The position numbers were made by a program, and so were the translations under genes. From Candidatus Pacearchaeota archaeon (GTDB taxonomy: Archaea > Nanobdellota > Nanobdellia > Pacearchaeales > GW2011-AR1): a DNA stretch of 47,901 nt. The stretch covers positions 1 to 47,901 of the forward strand of contig VGKP01000004.1 in NCBI GenBank assembly GCA_016866975.1. Direction: 5' to 3'. This document shows positions 1 through 8,600 of this stretch, one piece after another (positions within the stretch are counted from its first letter, which is position 1; each line of letters starts with the position of its first letter). The notes beneath the pieces were generated by a model. The model ran no database searches. It was not told the origin of the DNA and worked only from the letters and a program-made list of their open reading frames with translations.

Positions 1-73
1 CTGGGGGCTCTGAGAACTGAAAGTTCTCAGGGACTTCAACACTTACGTGATTGAAGTGAATTGAACAATTCCC
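1..73. repeat. Hairpin-rich stretch at window edge
   Basis: Positions 10-18 (CTGAGAACT) and 22-30 (AGTTCTCAG) form a perfect 9-bp stem with a 3-nt loop. The following bases contain weaker inverted pieces (CACTT/AAGTG, CTTCA/TGAAG). The style matches the short palindromic repeats found elsewhere in the window (33.7, 43.3 and 8.5 kb), but the window edge cuts it off. No gene is seen here. Confidence 0.5.
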
Positions 74-88
74 CTTTTGTGAAGAAAA

Positions 89-175
89 GCCTCTGGGGGG
101 AATTGAACCCCCGACCTCAAGTTTCTTCGACAACTGATACGAAACTTGCGCTCTGACCAACTGAGCTACAGAGGC
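89..175 (-). tRNA. tRNA-Thr (CGT) with a 14-nt intron
   Basis: The minus strand reads a full cloverleaf. There is a 7-bp acceptor stem GCCTCTG/CAGAGGC, a D stem GCTC/GAGC, an anticodon stem CAAGT/ACTTG and a T arm of five G-C pairs around TTCAATT. The anticodon loop is 21 nt instead of 7. Placing CGT at 34-36 leaves a 14-nt insert at the canonical 37/38 position. Bases 32-35 (TTCG) pair perfectly with insert bases 9-12 (CGAA), leaving 3-nt bulges on both sides, which is the bulge-helix-bulge recognised by archaeal splicing endonuclease. The discriminator base is T (U), as is usual for archaeal tRNA-Thr. CCA is not encoded. Confidence 0.95.
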
Positions 176-201
176 ATCAAAAAATGCAATACCTGACTCA
201 T

Positions 202-209
202 TATAAATC
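202..209 (-). promoter_or_regulatory. TATA box of the tRNA-Thr gene
   Basis: ATTTATAA on the minus strand is centred about 30 nt upstream of the tRNA 5' end at 175, the expected position for an archaeal TBP/TFB promoter. Confidence 0.6.
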
Positions 210-274
210 TTTCAATAAAGGTGGTACTGGAAACCGGCAATCATTATAAAGAGACCTTTTTTTGCATCCTACCT

Positions 275-520
275 ATGCATAAAACAAGAGGTACTTATAT
301 TAGCACTAAGCATCTAAACCTTAGAGAGATACATGACAGAGGACATATATTCTTACAATATTTCGTTTTAATGTTCTTCATTATACTGGCCGGGACAATA
401 TTGGGAAATGTATTGTCTGAGTTTAATGCCTTGGTCTGGGTAGGAGCATTTGGATTGCTGATATTTGTTGCGATATTTGCACATTGGTTAAGGCTGGCCA
501 ATGGGCAGTTTTATAAATAG
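275..520 (+). CDS. Small two-TM membrane protein
   Basis: This encodes 81 aa. I chose the ATG at 275 because a TATA box (CATTATAAAG, 242-251) lies about 28 nt upstream, whereas the upstream GTG frame at 221 begins before that promoter. The sequence has a basic N-terminus followed by two hydrophobic segments (about residues 28-46 and 52-68), so it is a small integral membrane protein. It ends directly before the next gene, whose TATA box lies inside its last codons. I do not recognise a family. The frame could be fortuitous, but the hydrophobic helices and well-placed promoter support it. Confidence 0.6.
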   Translation: MHKTRGTYISTKHLNLREIHDRGHIFLQYFVLMFFIILAGTILGNVLSEFNALVWVGAFGLLIFVAIFAHWLRLANGQFYK

Positions 521-541
521 ATGGTGCCTATGGATAGAAAG

Positions 542-3235
542 ATGAAAGTGGTGTTTAGTAGGTTTAAGTTTTGTTATTTGGTTTTGTTAGTATCTTTTAT
601 CTTCTCCTTATCATGTGTTAGCGCATTTAATTTTAATGGGACTGTTTATGATATCAATGGGAATCCTCTTGCCAATGCGACGATCAATATTACTACAAGG
701 AGTGTTGTCGATTGGTCGATTGTTGCATATAATGCGACGACAAGCAATGAATCGGGATGGTTTAATATTACTATGCCTGATGTTGCAACTTGGCTCTATT
801 CTCCGCAGATAACTCATAAAAATATTTCAATTCCAACAGCAAACTATACTGATTATGTGGGGCAGTCGCTTCCTGCATTTCCCTCATTTATGTTTGATAC
901 CCTTGGGAGCTTGAATTCTTATTTACGCGAAGCAGGCAGTTTTAATCTCACAGCTATTAATGCGAGCGGGGGAAGAATTGCGTTTAACTATCAGATCAAA
1001 GATACTTCACTCGGTTATCCTATTGCAGAAAGCTTTAATTGGGCAAGTGGAGGGATTTTTGAGGCCAATGTTGTCGTTCCTGCAAATCGCAATTATTCTG
1101 TTATGATTTTCCCCAACCAAAGCTTGCGCGTCAGTTTTGAATGGAATAATTTTACTTCTCGCGCGACATATAATATAACAACTCTTGCAAGTGGAAATAA
1201 TATCTCCCATTACAATGGAACTACGCGAACAGTGCACAAGCAAGTAAATATCACTTTAAGCATGCCTCGTGTCAATGGAACAATCAACTTTACAAGTGCA
1301 ATCAATGTTGCTGGACTTGATAACCTTTCTGTCATCGCCTATCTGATGGAAAGTGGCAATATGATCCATGCTTCTATGGGGGGTATGTTTGCTAATATGA
1401 GCGCGTTTACCAATAGCTTTACAGATCTTTTTAATACTACAACAGGAGTTTACAATATGTCTCTTCCTGCATCTGCTGAGAGTACTTCTTATATGCTTTT
1501 CGCCACAGGAAGAAATGGGACAAATTATCTGGGGGCGTTTGCAAATCTTACCATCCAATATGGTGCTGCCCCGGTGAATATTGATTTTGTCCTTCGGGGC
1601 TTGATAGGAAATCTCTCCTATATCGGCCTTGATGTTGCTGGTGATTTCTCAGCAAAGAAACTTTTTGCCACTGCAAAACAAACATTCCAACTTGTCAATA
1701 AGTCCAATCACAGCATTAGCCAGGCATTCTCGCATATGGAAGTAACGGTAAACTATTCTCAATGGGGTGCTCCAGAGTTCACCTGGATAGAAGATGTCCC
1801 TCAAACAGGAAATGGCAATTTCTCGCTGCCCCTCTTGAATGTCACAGGAATAAAAGAAATGAATATATTTGTTGGAGGGGACAACTATGCCCCCAAAAGA
1901 ATATCTCCTCGAATCGATCAGATACTTTCGGCAAGGCATCTGCAAGGAGGAACCAATAACAATCTTAGCGCGTATAACATAACTATTAATTCATTCAGCC
2001 CAGGAGATATCGATGGGCAAGTAGCTGCAACTAGTATTTCTATGAGTCTTTACATCTCCAATTCAAGCTGTGACGTTCCAAGCCCTGCAAGCACTTGCCT
2101 TATTGGGGGAAGTGGACAGAACATGAGTAGTTTTAATCCCATGGGGGCGATCATGGGTGGTGGAAAACTAAGCTTTAGGATGGGGACAGGCAATATAAGC
2201 GTCCATTACGTCAATGTAGATATGATGGCCTCTGGACCTCCAGATGCGTTGTTTGATGACTCAACAACAGATAGAACGAGTGGGAGTTCTTTTGACCAGG
2301 CAGTGAGATTCGGTTCTGGAGGGCCTAACGTATATGATTTTATTCTAGTTTCTATACCTTATACCGAAACCGCAGGGAGTGGTCTTAATGATGCTAATGA
2401 TGTCAATATGACTATTCCTACGCTCTATGATGACGATTGGAAAGTAATGTGGAATACAACTGCTAATGGGTCTGCTGCAAGTTCTTTGTCAGGAAACTTT
2501 AGCCACTATGTGGCCAAACAAACGGAATGGAACTATCTTCTTGGACAGACTAACTGCACTACTACGGCAAGCGAGTTGAATGCCTCCCGCCCATGCTACA
2601 TCGATAAAACAGGCAATGTTATTTGGATTCGTTTGCCTCATTTCTCCGGAACCGGGCCAAGCATAGTTGGTACCACCGTTGCTTCAACTACAACGCCTGC
2701 TGCAAGTACTGATGGAGGGAGAGCTACAACCACTAATACATGGAAACAGACAATTATTTTGAGTGAGACACAAGTCATTAATGGATATAGTGCAAACCTT
2801 GGCTCCAATGAGAGAGTTAAGTTGACCGTTAATAATGAAGAACATTCGGTAGGAGTGTTGGCAATATCTGCGACAACTGCGACAATACAAGTAGCTTCAA
2901 CTCCTCAGAATGCTACACTTACTATAGGGGAGAGCAAGAAATTCGAGGTGACAAATGATTCATATTATGATTTGAAAGTAACTCTCAATTCCATAACTGG
3001 AAACAAAGCCAACTTTACTATAATTTCTATCAGAGAAGAAATGTCTTCTGCGCAGAAAGTTGCCACACCTAAGGCAGACGATGTTCCTGGAGAACAAAAA
3101 CAACAACAAGTCACTAAAGATCAGCCGATACAGACAAGGAATACTGAAAATAATAACTGGTATTGGGTGCTGGTCGTTGCGATAGTCCTTGTGATTGTAA
3201 TAATCGTAGCGGTGTCAAGATCAAAAAGACACTAA
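542..3235 (+). CDS. Large secreted surface glycoprotein with C-terminal membrane anchor
   Basis: This encodes 897 aa from the ATG at 542. The frame is open from 521, but TTTTATAAATAG (509-520) is a TATA box centred about 28 nt before 542, and starting there gives a clean signal peptide (hydrophobic core then CVSA) at residues 1-28. Next comes a short NGTVYD..GNPLANATI stretch like a carboxypeptidase-regulatory/CNA-B beta-sandwich start. A long Asn/Ser/Thr-rich ectodomain follows with many N-X-S/T sequons. Near the C-terminus are an IWIRLPHFSG segment, common in archaeal surface proteins, a Gln/Lys-rich linker, one TM helix (about 870-890) and a basic tail. It is probably an S-layer-associated or adhesive cell-surface protein. 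The exact ligand is unknown. Confidence 0.8.
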   Translation: MKVVFSRFKFCYLVLLVSFIFSLSCVSAFNFNGTVYDINGNPLANATINITTRSVVDWSIVAYNATTSNESGWFNITMPDVATWLYSPQITHKNISIPTANYTDYVGQSLPAFPSFMFDTLGSLNSYLREAGSFNLTAINASGGRIAFNYQIKDTSLGYPIAESFNWASGGIFEANVVVPANRNYSVMIFPNQSLRVSFEWNNFTSRATYNITTLASGNNISHYNGTTRTVHKQVNITLSMPRVNGTINFTSAINVAGLDNLSVIAYLMESGNMIHASMGGMFANMSAFTNSFTDLFNTTTGVYNMSLPASAESTSYMLFATGRNGTNYLGAFANLTIQYGAAPVNIDFVLRGLIGNLSYIGLDVAGDFSAKKLFATAKQTFQLVNKSNHSISQAFSHMEVTVNYSQWGAPEFTWIEDVPQTGNGNFSLPLLNVTGIKEMNIFVGGDNYAPKRISPRIDQILSARHLQGGTNNNLSAYNITINSFSPGDIDGQVAATSISMSLYISNSSCDVPSPASTCLIGGSGQNMSSFNPMGAIMGGGKLSFRMGTGNISVHYVNVDMMASGPPDALFDDSTTDRTSGSSFDQAVRFGSGGPNVYDFILVSIPYTETAGSGLNDANDVNMTIPTLYDDDWKVMWNTTANGSAASSLSGNFSHYVAKQTEWNYLLGQTNCTTTASELNASRPCYIDKTGNVIWIRLPHFSGTGPSIVGTTVASTTTPAASTDGGRATTTNTWKQTIILSETQVINGYSANLGSNERVKLTVNNEEHSVGVLAISATTATIQVASTPQNATLTIGESKKFEVTNDSYYDLKVTLNSITGNKANFTIISIREEMSSAQKVATPKADDVPGEQKQQQVTKDQPIQTRNTENNNWYWVLVVAIVLVIVIIVAVSRSKRH

Positions 3236-3279
3236 TAAGATACACAAATCTCTTTAAATATAGTATTTGAATGTTCATT

Positions 3280-4998
3280 ATGCAAAAAGAGATAATAGAT
3301 TTCATAGAGGAGAAAGGATTATCTCCGTTTTATCCTAAAGGAGTATCATCTAGACCAAATTCTTCTATATTCAAGAGTACCGATGCGAAATCTGTTTATC
3401 TTAGAGTAGTCAATGCGTTGTCCAAGCATTTCGTGTTTGACGATACAGCCCAGATATGGCAGTGTTTTCCCGTAGGTGCCTCAAATAGCGAGATTTTGAG
3501 AAGACAGGATTTCTTCAGGAAAATTCCCCTTGACTTAAGCAATCATCAATTCAAAGATTTCGTTCTTCCTAAACCTTATTGGAACCCGGCCTATGGAGTG
3601 ATAGTAGTTACAGAAGATGAGAAAATATTTTTAGAATTGAAAGAATTAGACTGTCCTGTCAAATACTTGATCAACGAACAGGACGTCCTATCTCTAGAAA
3701 GTTATGACCTTATCCAAGCCATAGAATGTGAGAACTTCTCCAGAGCAATAGAACAGCTACCGCAGAGCATATTCCTTGATAGCGTAGAAGAAGCTTATCT
3801 AGAGAGGCATGTACGGACATTATCTGGATGGAAAAATATAATAGAAAACCTTTCAACTGGAGAAGGAGAAATTGCAGATATTGCAAAAGAACTTTTGCCT
3901 TTGCTACCTCTTGCTAGATCAGTGCAAGTAAAAAACCTGACTTATGAAGACATGCAAAATTTACTCTCAGATATAAATGACGGCGTCTCTGAACATATCA
4001 AATCCTTGACATTGTCTGGAGAGGCTCTTCTGGCGATGCTGCATAAATCGGCGCTTCCTTCTTCATTGAAGGTACATTTAAGACAAGAAATAATTAAAAC
4101 GGGCCTACCTGATAGTCTATTTATTGAAAGCTTTCCAGTCGTTCTGAACGATGAAGAATGTGCTAGATATATAAAGAAACAGAATGCCTCTCAAAGCACA
4201 AGCCTAGCGGAAGAAATAAAGAGAAACTCTGATCAGTTAACTAAGGTCTCAGATAAGATAAAGAAACTCTCTGAAATGCTTTTGCTTGAAGATTTTAAGG
4301 CAGGGATATCTATGTATCTTAGGACTGCAAACCATTATCCTCAGTTAAGTGAAGACTTTTCAATGGTCTCTTCTAGAAACCTCTTCTTGGAGAATGCCCA
4401 GCCCATAACATTTAATTTGGGGCAAGGTCAAAACTGTTCCATATTAACTGGAGCCAACAGTGGGGGAAAGACAACCCTTATAGAGCATGTAATCCAGATG
4501 ATATCCTTGCTTCATCTTGGGCTACCCACTAGGGGAGAGACCAAGATACCTGTATTCCAAGAAGTGTATTATTTTGCAAAAAACAAGGGTTCTATGAGCA
4601 AAGGTGCGTTTGAGACTCTTTTAACCCAACTGTCTACAATAAAACCTGGAAAGTCTACAATGATTCTTGCTGACGAGATAGAATCTGTAACTGAGCCCGG
4701 AGTTGCTGGAACCATAATCTGCGCTACAGCGAAATATTTTATTGAAAAAAACTGTTTTATGATACTTGCGACTCATCTTGGAAGAGAGATGCAAGGCCAA
4801 TTGCCTTTGGGTGCAAGGATAGATGGAATAGAAGCAAAAGGACTGACTGAATTGTTTGAGCTCATTGTAGACCATAATCCCATAATGGGAAAACTTGCGC
4901 ACTCCACCCCTGAATTGATAATTGAGAGGCTAGCATATTCACAAAAAGAACCTTACTTTATCCATCTTCACGACTATCTTAAGAAAAGAAAGGATTAA
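3280..4998 (+). CDS. Archaeal MutS-like ATPase
   Basis: This encodes 572 aa. The frame opens at 3271 (MFIM), but the TATA box TTTAAATA at 3253-3260 puts the transcript start at about 3280, so the second ATG is the likely leaderless start. The C-terminal third is a MutS-type ABC ATPase: Walker A GANSGGKT around residues 391-398, Walker B ILADEIES around 462, and an ATHLG H-loop. The N-terminal part is helical and lacks an obvious mismatch-recognition domain (no clear Phe-x-Glu). This resembles archaeal MutS-related proteins rather than canonical MutS1. The substrate is not evident. A DNA-structure or recombination-control role is inferred from the family. Confidence 0.85.
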   Translation: MQKEIIDFIEEKGLSPFYPKGVSSRPNSSIFKSTDAKSVYLRVVNALSKHFVFDDTAQIWQCFPVGASNSEILRRQDFFRKIPLDLSNHQFKDFVLPKPYWNPAYGVIVVTEDEKIFLELKELDCPVKYLINEQDVLSLESYDLIQAIECENFSRAIEQLPQSIFLDSVEEAYLERHVRTLSGWKNIIENLSTGEGEIADIAKELLPLLPLARSVQVKNLTYEDMQNLLSDINDGVSEHIKSLTLSGEALLAMLHKSALPSSLKVHLRQEIIKTGLPDSLFIESFPVVLNDEECARYIKKQNASQSTSLAEEIKRNSDQLTKVSDKIKKLSEMLLLEDFKAGISMYLRTANHYPQLSEDFSMVSSRNLFLENAQPITFNLGQGQNCSILTGANSGGKTTLIEHVIQMISLLHLGLPTRGETKIPVFQEVYYFAKNKGSMSKGAFETLLTQLSTIKPGKSTMILADEIESVTEPGVAGTIICATAKYFIEKNCFMILATHLGREMQGQLPLGARIDGIEAKGLTELFELIVDHNPIMGKLAHSTPELIIERLAYSQKEPYFIHLHDYLKKRKD

Positions 4999-5022
4999 AT
5001 AGAGTCATTTATCAAAGATTTA

Positions 5023-5484
5023 ATGATAGTAAAACAAGGCTCTTCTGTGACTGTTGAGTATGAAGGAAGATTTGAGAACGGAGAAATCTTCGACTCGTCC
5101 ACTCATGGAGATCACTCCCATCCACTTACTTTTGAAGTGGGAAAAAAGCAAGTTATCGAGGGTTTTGAGAAAGCGGTGATTGGAATGAGAGATGGAGATG
5201 AGAAGACATTCAGTGTAGAACCAAAAGAAGGATATGGGTTGCCCGATGAGAGGTTATTCAGAGAGATTCCAAGGAAATCCCTTCCCATTAAACCAGAGCC
5301 TGCGCCCGGGATGACTCTTGCAATAAATACTCCTGAGGGAGGGCAGATTCCTGTAACTATAGCAAAAGTAGAAAAAGATATTGTCACGTTAGACTTCAAT
5401 CACCATCTTGCAGGAAGAAAATTATTATTTAAGATAAAAGTGATTGGAATAGATAAAGACCCTCCAGTACATAATCACTCGTAG
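5023..5484 (+). CDS. FKBP-type peptidyl-prolyl isomerase, SlyD-like
   Basis: This encodes 153 aa. Residues 1-70 carry the FKBP core (VTVEYEGRFENGEIFDSS, then FEVGKKQVIEGFEKAVIGM and GDEKTF). An inserted IF chaperone domain of about 60 residues follows, and the chain returns with DFNHHLAGRKLLFKIKVI. This order is diagnostic of archaeal and bacterial SlyD-type isomerases, which catalyse prolyl cis-trans isomerisation and act as folding chaperones in the cytosol. The C-terminus is short and ends HNHS, without the long metal-binding His tail of E. coli SlyD. ATTAAAT at 4994-5000 sits about 25 nt before the ATG, so it has its own promoter and a leaderless start. Confidence 0.93.
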   Translation: MIVKQGSSVTVEYEGRFENGEIFDSSTHGDHSHPLTFEVGKKQVIEGFEKAVIGMRDGDEKTFSVEPKEGYGLPDERLFREIPRKSLPIKPEPAPGMTLAINTPEGGQIPVTIAKVEKDIVTLDFNHHLAGRKLLFKIKVIGIDKDPPVHNHS

Positions 5485-5519
5485 AAATATATATATAGGG
5501 TAAAACACTTTCTCACATT

Positions 5520-6263
5520 ATGAAAATGAGTGTTTATTTTATTTCCTTTTGTTTAATGATCTTGATGGTTTCCTTCATCTCTGCTTTTAACGAAAATATA
5601 TCGAATTCTACTGGAACAGAATCCAATATAACTTTCTCTGTAAACGCCTCATTAAATAACTCTAACAGCACTCCTACTTTTTATAATAATCGAACTTATA
5701 ATAATAGTTTTTCAAATAGAACTCGTCAAATTTTTATTGAAAATTTTACTTCACCTCAACTTCCTAAAAACGATACTTCCCCATCTTTTTCTAATGGTAC
5801 TACCTCCTCATGGAAGGAAGATAATGAAAGCAACTACTCATATTTTCTGCATCGAGTAAATTACACCTTAAAGGTCACTGAAGAATCTAATTATACTTTC
5901 TCTTTTTATTATAATGAAAGTAATACCTCTTCGTACTACTCTAATGTGAGCAATTTCTCAGTTTATATCAATAGTTCTTATTCTATCAATGTCTCAATTT
6001 CTCCAAGGGTAACTAATTTTTCCTCATTTAATATTTCTCTTAAGGCTGCCTTAAATGCCTCGCAATATGTACGAACTGTAAACGAAGTGACCATAAACGT
6101 GGATCTAGGAAGGGCCATTTACGTAGTCAAAGGAAAGAAATCTGGGAAGCTCTTCTGGATTATTCCAGTTTCAGCAGAAGTAGTGCAGGAAGTGGATGCC
6201 ACTTCAGGTGAAATAATTAATACTCGCTCTCCTTGGTGGAGTTTTCTTGCTTCAGAGATTTAA
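5520..6263 (+). CDS. Secreted sequon-dense protein, PepSY-like C-terminus
   Basis: This encodes 247 aa. Residues 1-22 are a signal peptide ending FISA. Residues 23-180 are low-complexity Asn/Ser/Thr/Tyr sequence with more than twenty N-X-S/T sequons, so the chain should be very heavily N-glycosylated if the host has an AglB-type oligosaccharyltransferase. The last 65 residues differ: VNVDLGRAIYVVKGKKSGKLFW, then AEVVQEVDATSGEIINTRSPWWSFL, which resembles a PepSY-type beta-strand pattern. There is no TM anchor, so it is probably released or held by its C-terminal domain. TATATATA just upstream (about 5487-5495) is the likely promoter. The function is unknown. Confidence 0.7.
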   Translation: MKMSVYFISFCLMILMVSFISAFNENISNSTGTESNITFSVNASLNNSNSTPTFYNNRTYNNSFSNRTRQIFIENFTSPQLPKNDTSPSFSNGTTSSWKEDNESNYSYFLHRVNYTLKVTEESNYTFSFYYNESNTSSYYSNVSNFSVYINSSYSINVSISPRVTNFSSFNISLKAALNASQYVRTVNEVTINVDLGRAIYVVKGKKSGKLFWIIPVSAEVVQEVDATSGEIINTRSPWWSFLASEI

Positions 6264-6312
6264 CATATTTTTATTTGATAATGTTCTTCTTGTCCATCGC
6301 CATCATCACTAA

Positions 6313-7863
6313 CTATTTCTTTTGAACCTTCTTTATATAAGACCTTAGAATATCAAGCACCCTATCTTTCTGTGCAGGAACAAACCTTAATGCTCCTGCC
6401 TGCTTGTGGCCGCCACCTTCTGGAAATGCTTCTGGTGCGTTCTTTAAAATCTCATTTAAGAAATCATGAACAACAAAGTTGGAGTCATCTCCCGCCCTTA
6501 TAGTCACTAAATCACTCAATACCCCTATAGACACAACATTTCGAGTCTTTTTTTCTTCTTGATAAAAGTCATGAATCATTCCTACAACTTGTCCGGGCTT
6601 TGGATAAGCGTTCCTTGAGAAGGTCTCCTCCACAAACAATAATTGGAGAGTGGTTTTCCCGATAGTTTCTCTTTTAACTGTAGTTTTTGCTATATTTATG
6701 CCCCTTGCCTGCAACCCTCTGATGTGAGGATTCATAAGAGAGACTAGGGCTTTTTGCTTGTCAATTGGATCTCCAAAAACAACTTCAATATACTCTCTTG
6801 CTTCCATAAATCTTAATTTTGTTGAAACGTAGTCTATCAATGCGGCAATATCGTGCAAGAGCTCCTTTGTATACCCTTTCTTCTCTGCAATCTTGAGATA
6901 TTCAATCATCACAGAAGGATTATCTATCCTATCGGCCATTCCAGATAATGCTGGAAGATGATCTATTGCTATATCTGGGTTTATGAATCTTGCAAGTTCA
7001 GTGCAAAGCATGCCTGCAGAAAATGTCGAACCATCTTCTTTAACAAGAAAAGGATTTATGTGGACCAAAACCTCTGGAGAAGTAACATCTTCCTCAAAGA
7101 AGTGGTGGTCTACGACGATAAAATCGGCACCATGAATCTTTCCTTGTTTGATCCCTAGAATGCTTTCAGAACCCGATCCTGTGTCTACGATGACTACTAG
7201 AGGCATCTTATTTGAGAATTTTGCTACGTCTGAAAGGGAATGTGCTGTGTCTTTGATGGAATCTTCTATTTCGTAGAAAGGAGCGGCACTTGGGGCGCGA
7301 GTGTAATATTCCCAAGGGGCTTTTCCCCCGCCATGTTGCTTGATTATTAGAGGGATTATTGCACGTTCCAAAGAATATCCTGAAGAATAGCCGTCACAAT
7401 CATTATGGTGCCTTACAATTATTGGCCTATTCTTAACAATTGCAAGCCTTATTTCTGTAGCTGCCTGGATATATCTTTCCTTTAGTTTTTCCAAGACCGG
7501 ACTTTTTACGAGAAATGGGACTGGATGAACTGTTGCTATCTTTCTTTCCTCTGCCTCGATGTTTTTTCTAAGACTAGAAGCCTCATTTCCTTCCAATTTC
7601 ATTATCTTTCTTATCTCTCCTTCTAACGAGCCTTGAAATTCATTTATCTGGACAGTCACTTTAACTGCGTCTCCTTCTAATATATGTGGATAAGCTCGAA
7701 CACCTGCTCCATCAAAGCCCTTTAACATGAGTGTACCAGAACCATCTACTAGAGAAAACAGTGTTGGTCCGGTTGTTTGTGCCACGCGGTCAATTACTCC
7801 AGCTAGAGCTATTGTCTTTCTTTCATGCTGTTTAAGACTTATCTTCGCTATAGGTAGCTCCAT
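6313..7863 (-). CDS. RecJ-like DHH-family nuclease with OB fold
   Basis: This encodes 516 aa. The N-terminus (about 1-90) is an OB-fold nucleic-acid-binding domain. The DHH phosphoesterase core follows, with HHNDCDG at about 152-158, VIVDTGSGSES at about 224 and VDHH at about 251-254. The C-terminal DHHA1 substrate-binding domain ends with GGGHKQAGALRF. The acidic and histidine residues needed for two-metal catalysis are present. The family comprises archaeal RecJ-like single-strand exonucleases and related phosphoesterases, including the GINS-associated nuclease, so a role in replication or repair is likely. It could instead be a nano-RNase-like phosphodiesterase. It is the last conserved gene before the accessory block. 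Confidence 0.88.
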   Translation of the reverse strand: MELPIAKISLKQHERKTIALAGVIDRVAQTTGPTLFSLVDGSGTLMLKGFDGAGVRAYPHILEGDAVKVTVQINEFQGSLEGEIRKIMKLEGNEASSLRKNIEAEERKIATVHPVPFLVKSPVLEKLKERYIQAATEIRLAIVKNRPIIVRHHNDCDGYSSGYSLERAIIPLIIKQHGGGKAPWEYYTRAPSAAPFYEIEDSIKDTAHSLSDVAKFSNKMPLVVIVDTGSGSESILGIKQGKIHGADFIVVDHHFFEEDVTSPEVLVHINPFLVKEDGSTFSAGMLCTELARFINPDIAIDHLPALSGMADRIDNPSVMIEYLKIAEKKGYTKELLHDIAALIDYVSTKLRFMEAREYIEVVFGDPIDKQKALVSLMNPHIRGLQARGINIAKTTVKRETIGKTTLQLLFVEETFSRNAYPKPGQVVGMIHDFYQEEKKTRNVVSIGVLSDLVTIRAGDDSNFVVHDFLNEILKNAPEAFPEGGGHKQAGALRFVPAQKDRVLDILRSYIKKVQKK

Positions 7864-7912
7864 TGTAAGTGTTTACAGAAAAAACTTGTTTGTTTTCCTT
7901 CTGAATATAGAT

Positions 7913-7970
7913 TAAAACAGTTGTTTGTTTAAATATCTTTCTAAATGTGGTTGTTTAAACGGCTGTTTTA
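7913..7970. repeat. TGTTT-rich repeat, copy 1
   Basis: This stretch reads AAACAG-TTGTTT, ATATCTT, AATGTGGTTGTTTAAAC, CTGTTT. A recognisably related string in the same order occurs at 11403-11462 (AAACAG-ATGTTT, ATATCTT, ATATGTGGTGTTT, CTGTTT). It lies between the RecJ-like gene and the 66-bp element, so it may hold regulatory sites. Confidence 0.55.
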
Positions 7971-7987
7971 TGGATTTAGAAGATTAT

Positions 7988-8053
7988 AAACCCATAAGAG
8001 GAGGTCCCATCCTTCAAAAAGAGTGATGAAGCGTCCTCTTCTGGGGAAAAGAG
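7988..8053. repeat. 66-bp conserved intergenic element, copy 1
   Basis: This element is almost identical to 11240-11305, differing at two positions. It holds AAGAGGA near the start, TCCTCTT in the middle and AAAAGAGG at the end. The central arm can therefore pair with either the upstream arm or the downstream arm (CCTCTT, loop, AAGAGG), but not both. It is not part of any frame. The remaining gap from 7864 to 8156 has no gene I can support. Confidence 0.65.
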
Positions 8054-8156
8054 GTGTTATTATAATGATGGAAATTGGCTATTTAAGGGTTATGGAGGAT
8101 GAATCTTGAGGAGAAATCTTGGTTAAAAAGAGGTTTTGAAGATTAAACGAACTATT

Positions 8157-8447
8157 TTAATCTGAACCGGTCTCATCATGTCGCCAAATTTTTTCTCTAG
8201 ATCTAGATTTAAGGATTTTTCCGAGAGGGCTCTCGGGAGGAACACGAGAAAGTTCGTCCTCTGCAGCGAGGGGAAGAGAGCCTATTCCACAATCAATGCA
8301 GCACCATCCTCCGTAATACTCTCCAGTATGAACATTATAATAAGTTCCGTAGAGAGTCATATTTTCAAAACGTGTAGGGTGAAAAAATTGTTTTCCATCA
8401 TCCGACTTATAAATTGATCTTAGAGGATGTTCTGGACTGTTTGACAT
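8157..8447 (-). CDS. Hypothetical protein with CCxxC motif
   Basis: This encodes 96 aa. The ATG is about 29 nt downstream of the TATA box CTTTAAATA (8472-8480 region), which supports a leaderless start and an independent transcription unit. The sequence is hydrophilic with aromatic-rich strands (TLYGTYYNVHTGEYYGGW) followed by CCIDCG, which could be half a metal site. No TM or signal peptide is seen. I do not recognise a family. It is the first gene of the minus-strand accessory array and its stop lies 3 nt from the conserved stop-abutting motif. Confidence 0.6.
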   Translation of the reverse strand: MSNSPEHPLRSIYKSDDGKQFFHPTRFENMTLYGTYYNVHTGEYYGGWCCIDCGIGSLPLAAEDELSRVPPESPLGKILKSRSREKIWRHDETGSD

Positions 8448-8529
8448 TTTACTTTTATTAATGAAGGAGTATTTAAAGTTTTAGATAACGGTCTATGCTT
8501 TTTTGAGATTAGGGAATTTTTATTTGGTG

Positions 8530-8585
8530 TCAAGAATTGCTATTCTTGATCGTGATCAAGAACTGAAGAATCTGGCGGTTCTTGA
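8530..8585. repeat. Double hairpin downstream of the 8601-8963 gene
   Basis: TCAAGAAT (8530-8537) pairs with ATTCTTGA (8542-8549), and TCAAGAAC (8556-8563) pairs with GTTCTTGA (8578-8585). The same TCAAGAAT/ATTCTTGA stem occurs in the 85-bp module at 33.8 and 43.3 kb, which ties this site to that repeat family. It could act as a terminator for the minus-strand gene ending at 8601. Confidence 0.6.
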
Positions 8586-8600
8586 CGTTAAACGAACTAT

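Noticed and set aside
8015..8053. Box C/D sRNA (GTGATGA in the 66-bp element)
   Set aside because: A C-like box is present but there is no CTGA D box at the right distance in either copy and no C'/D' pair.
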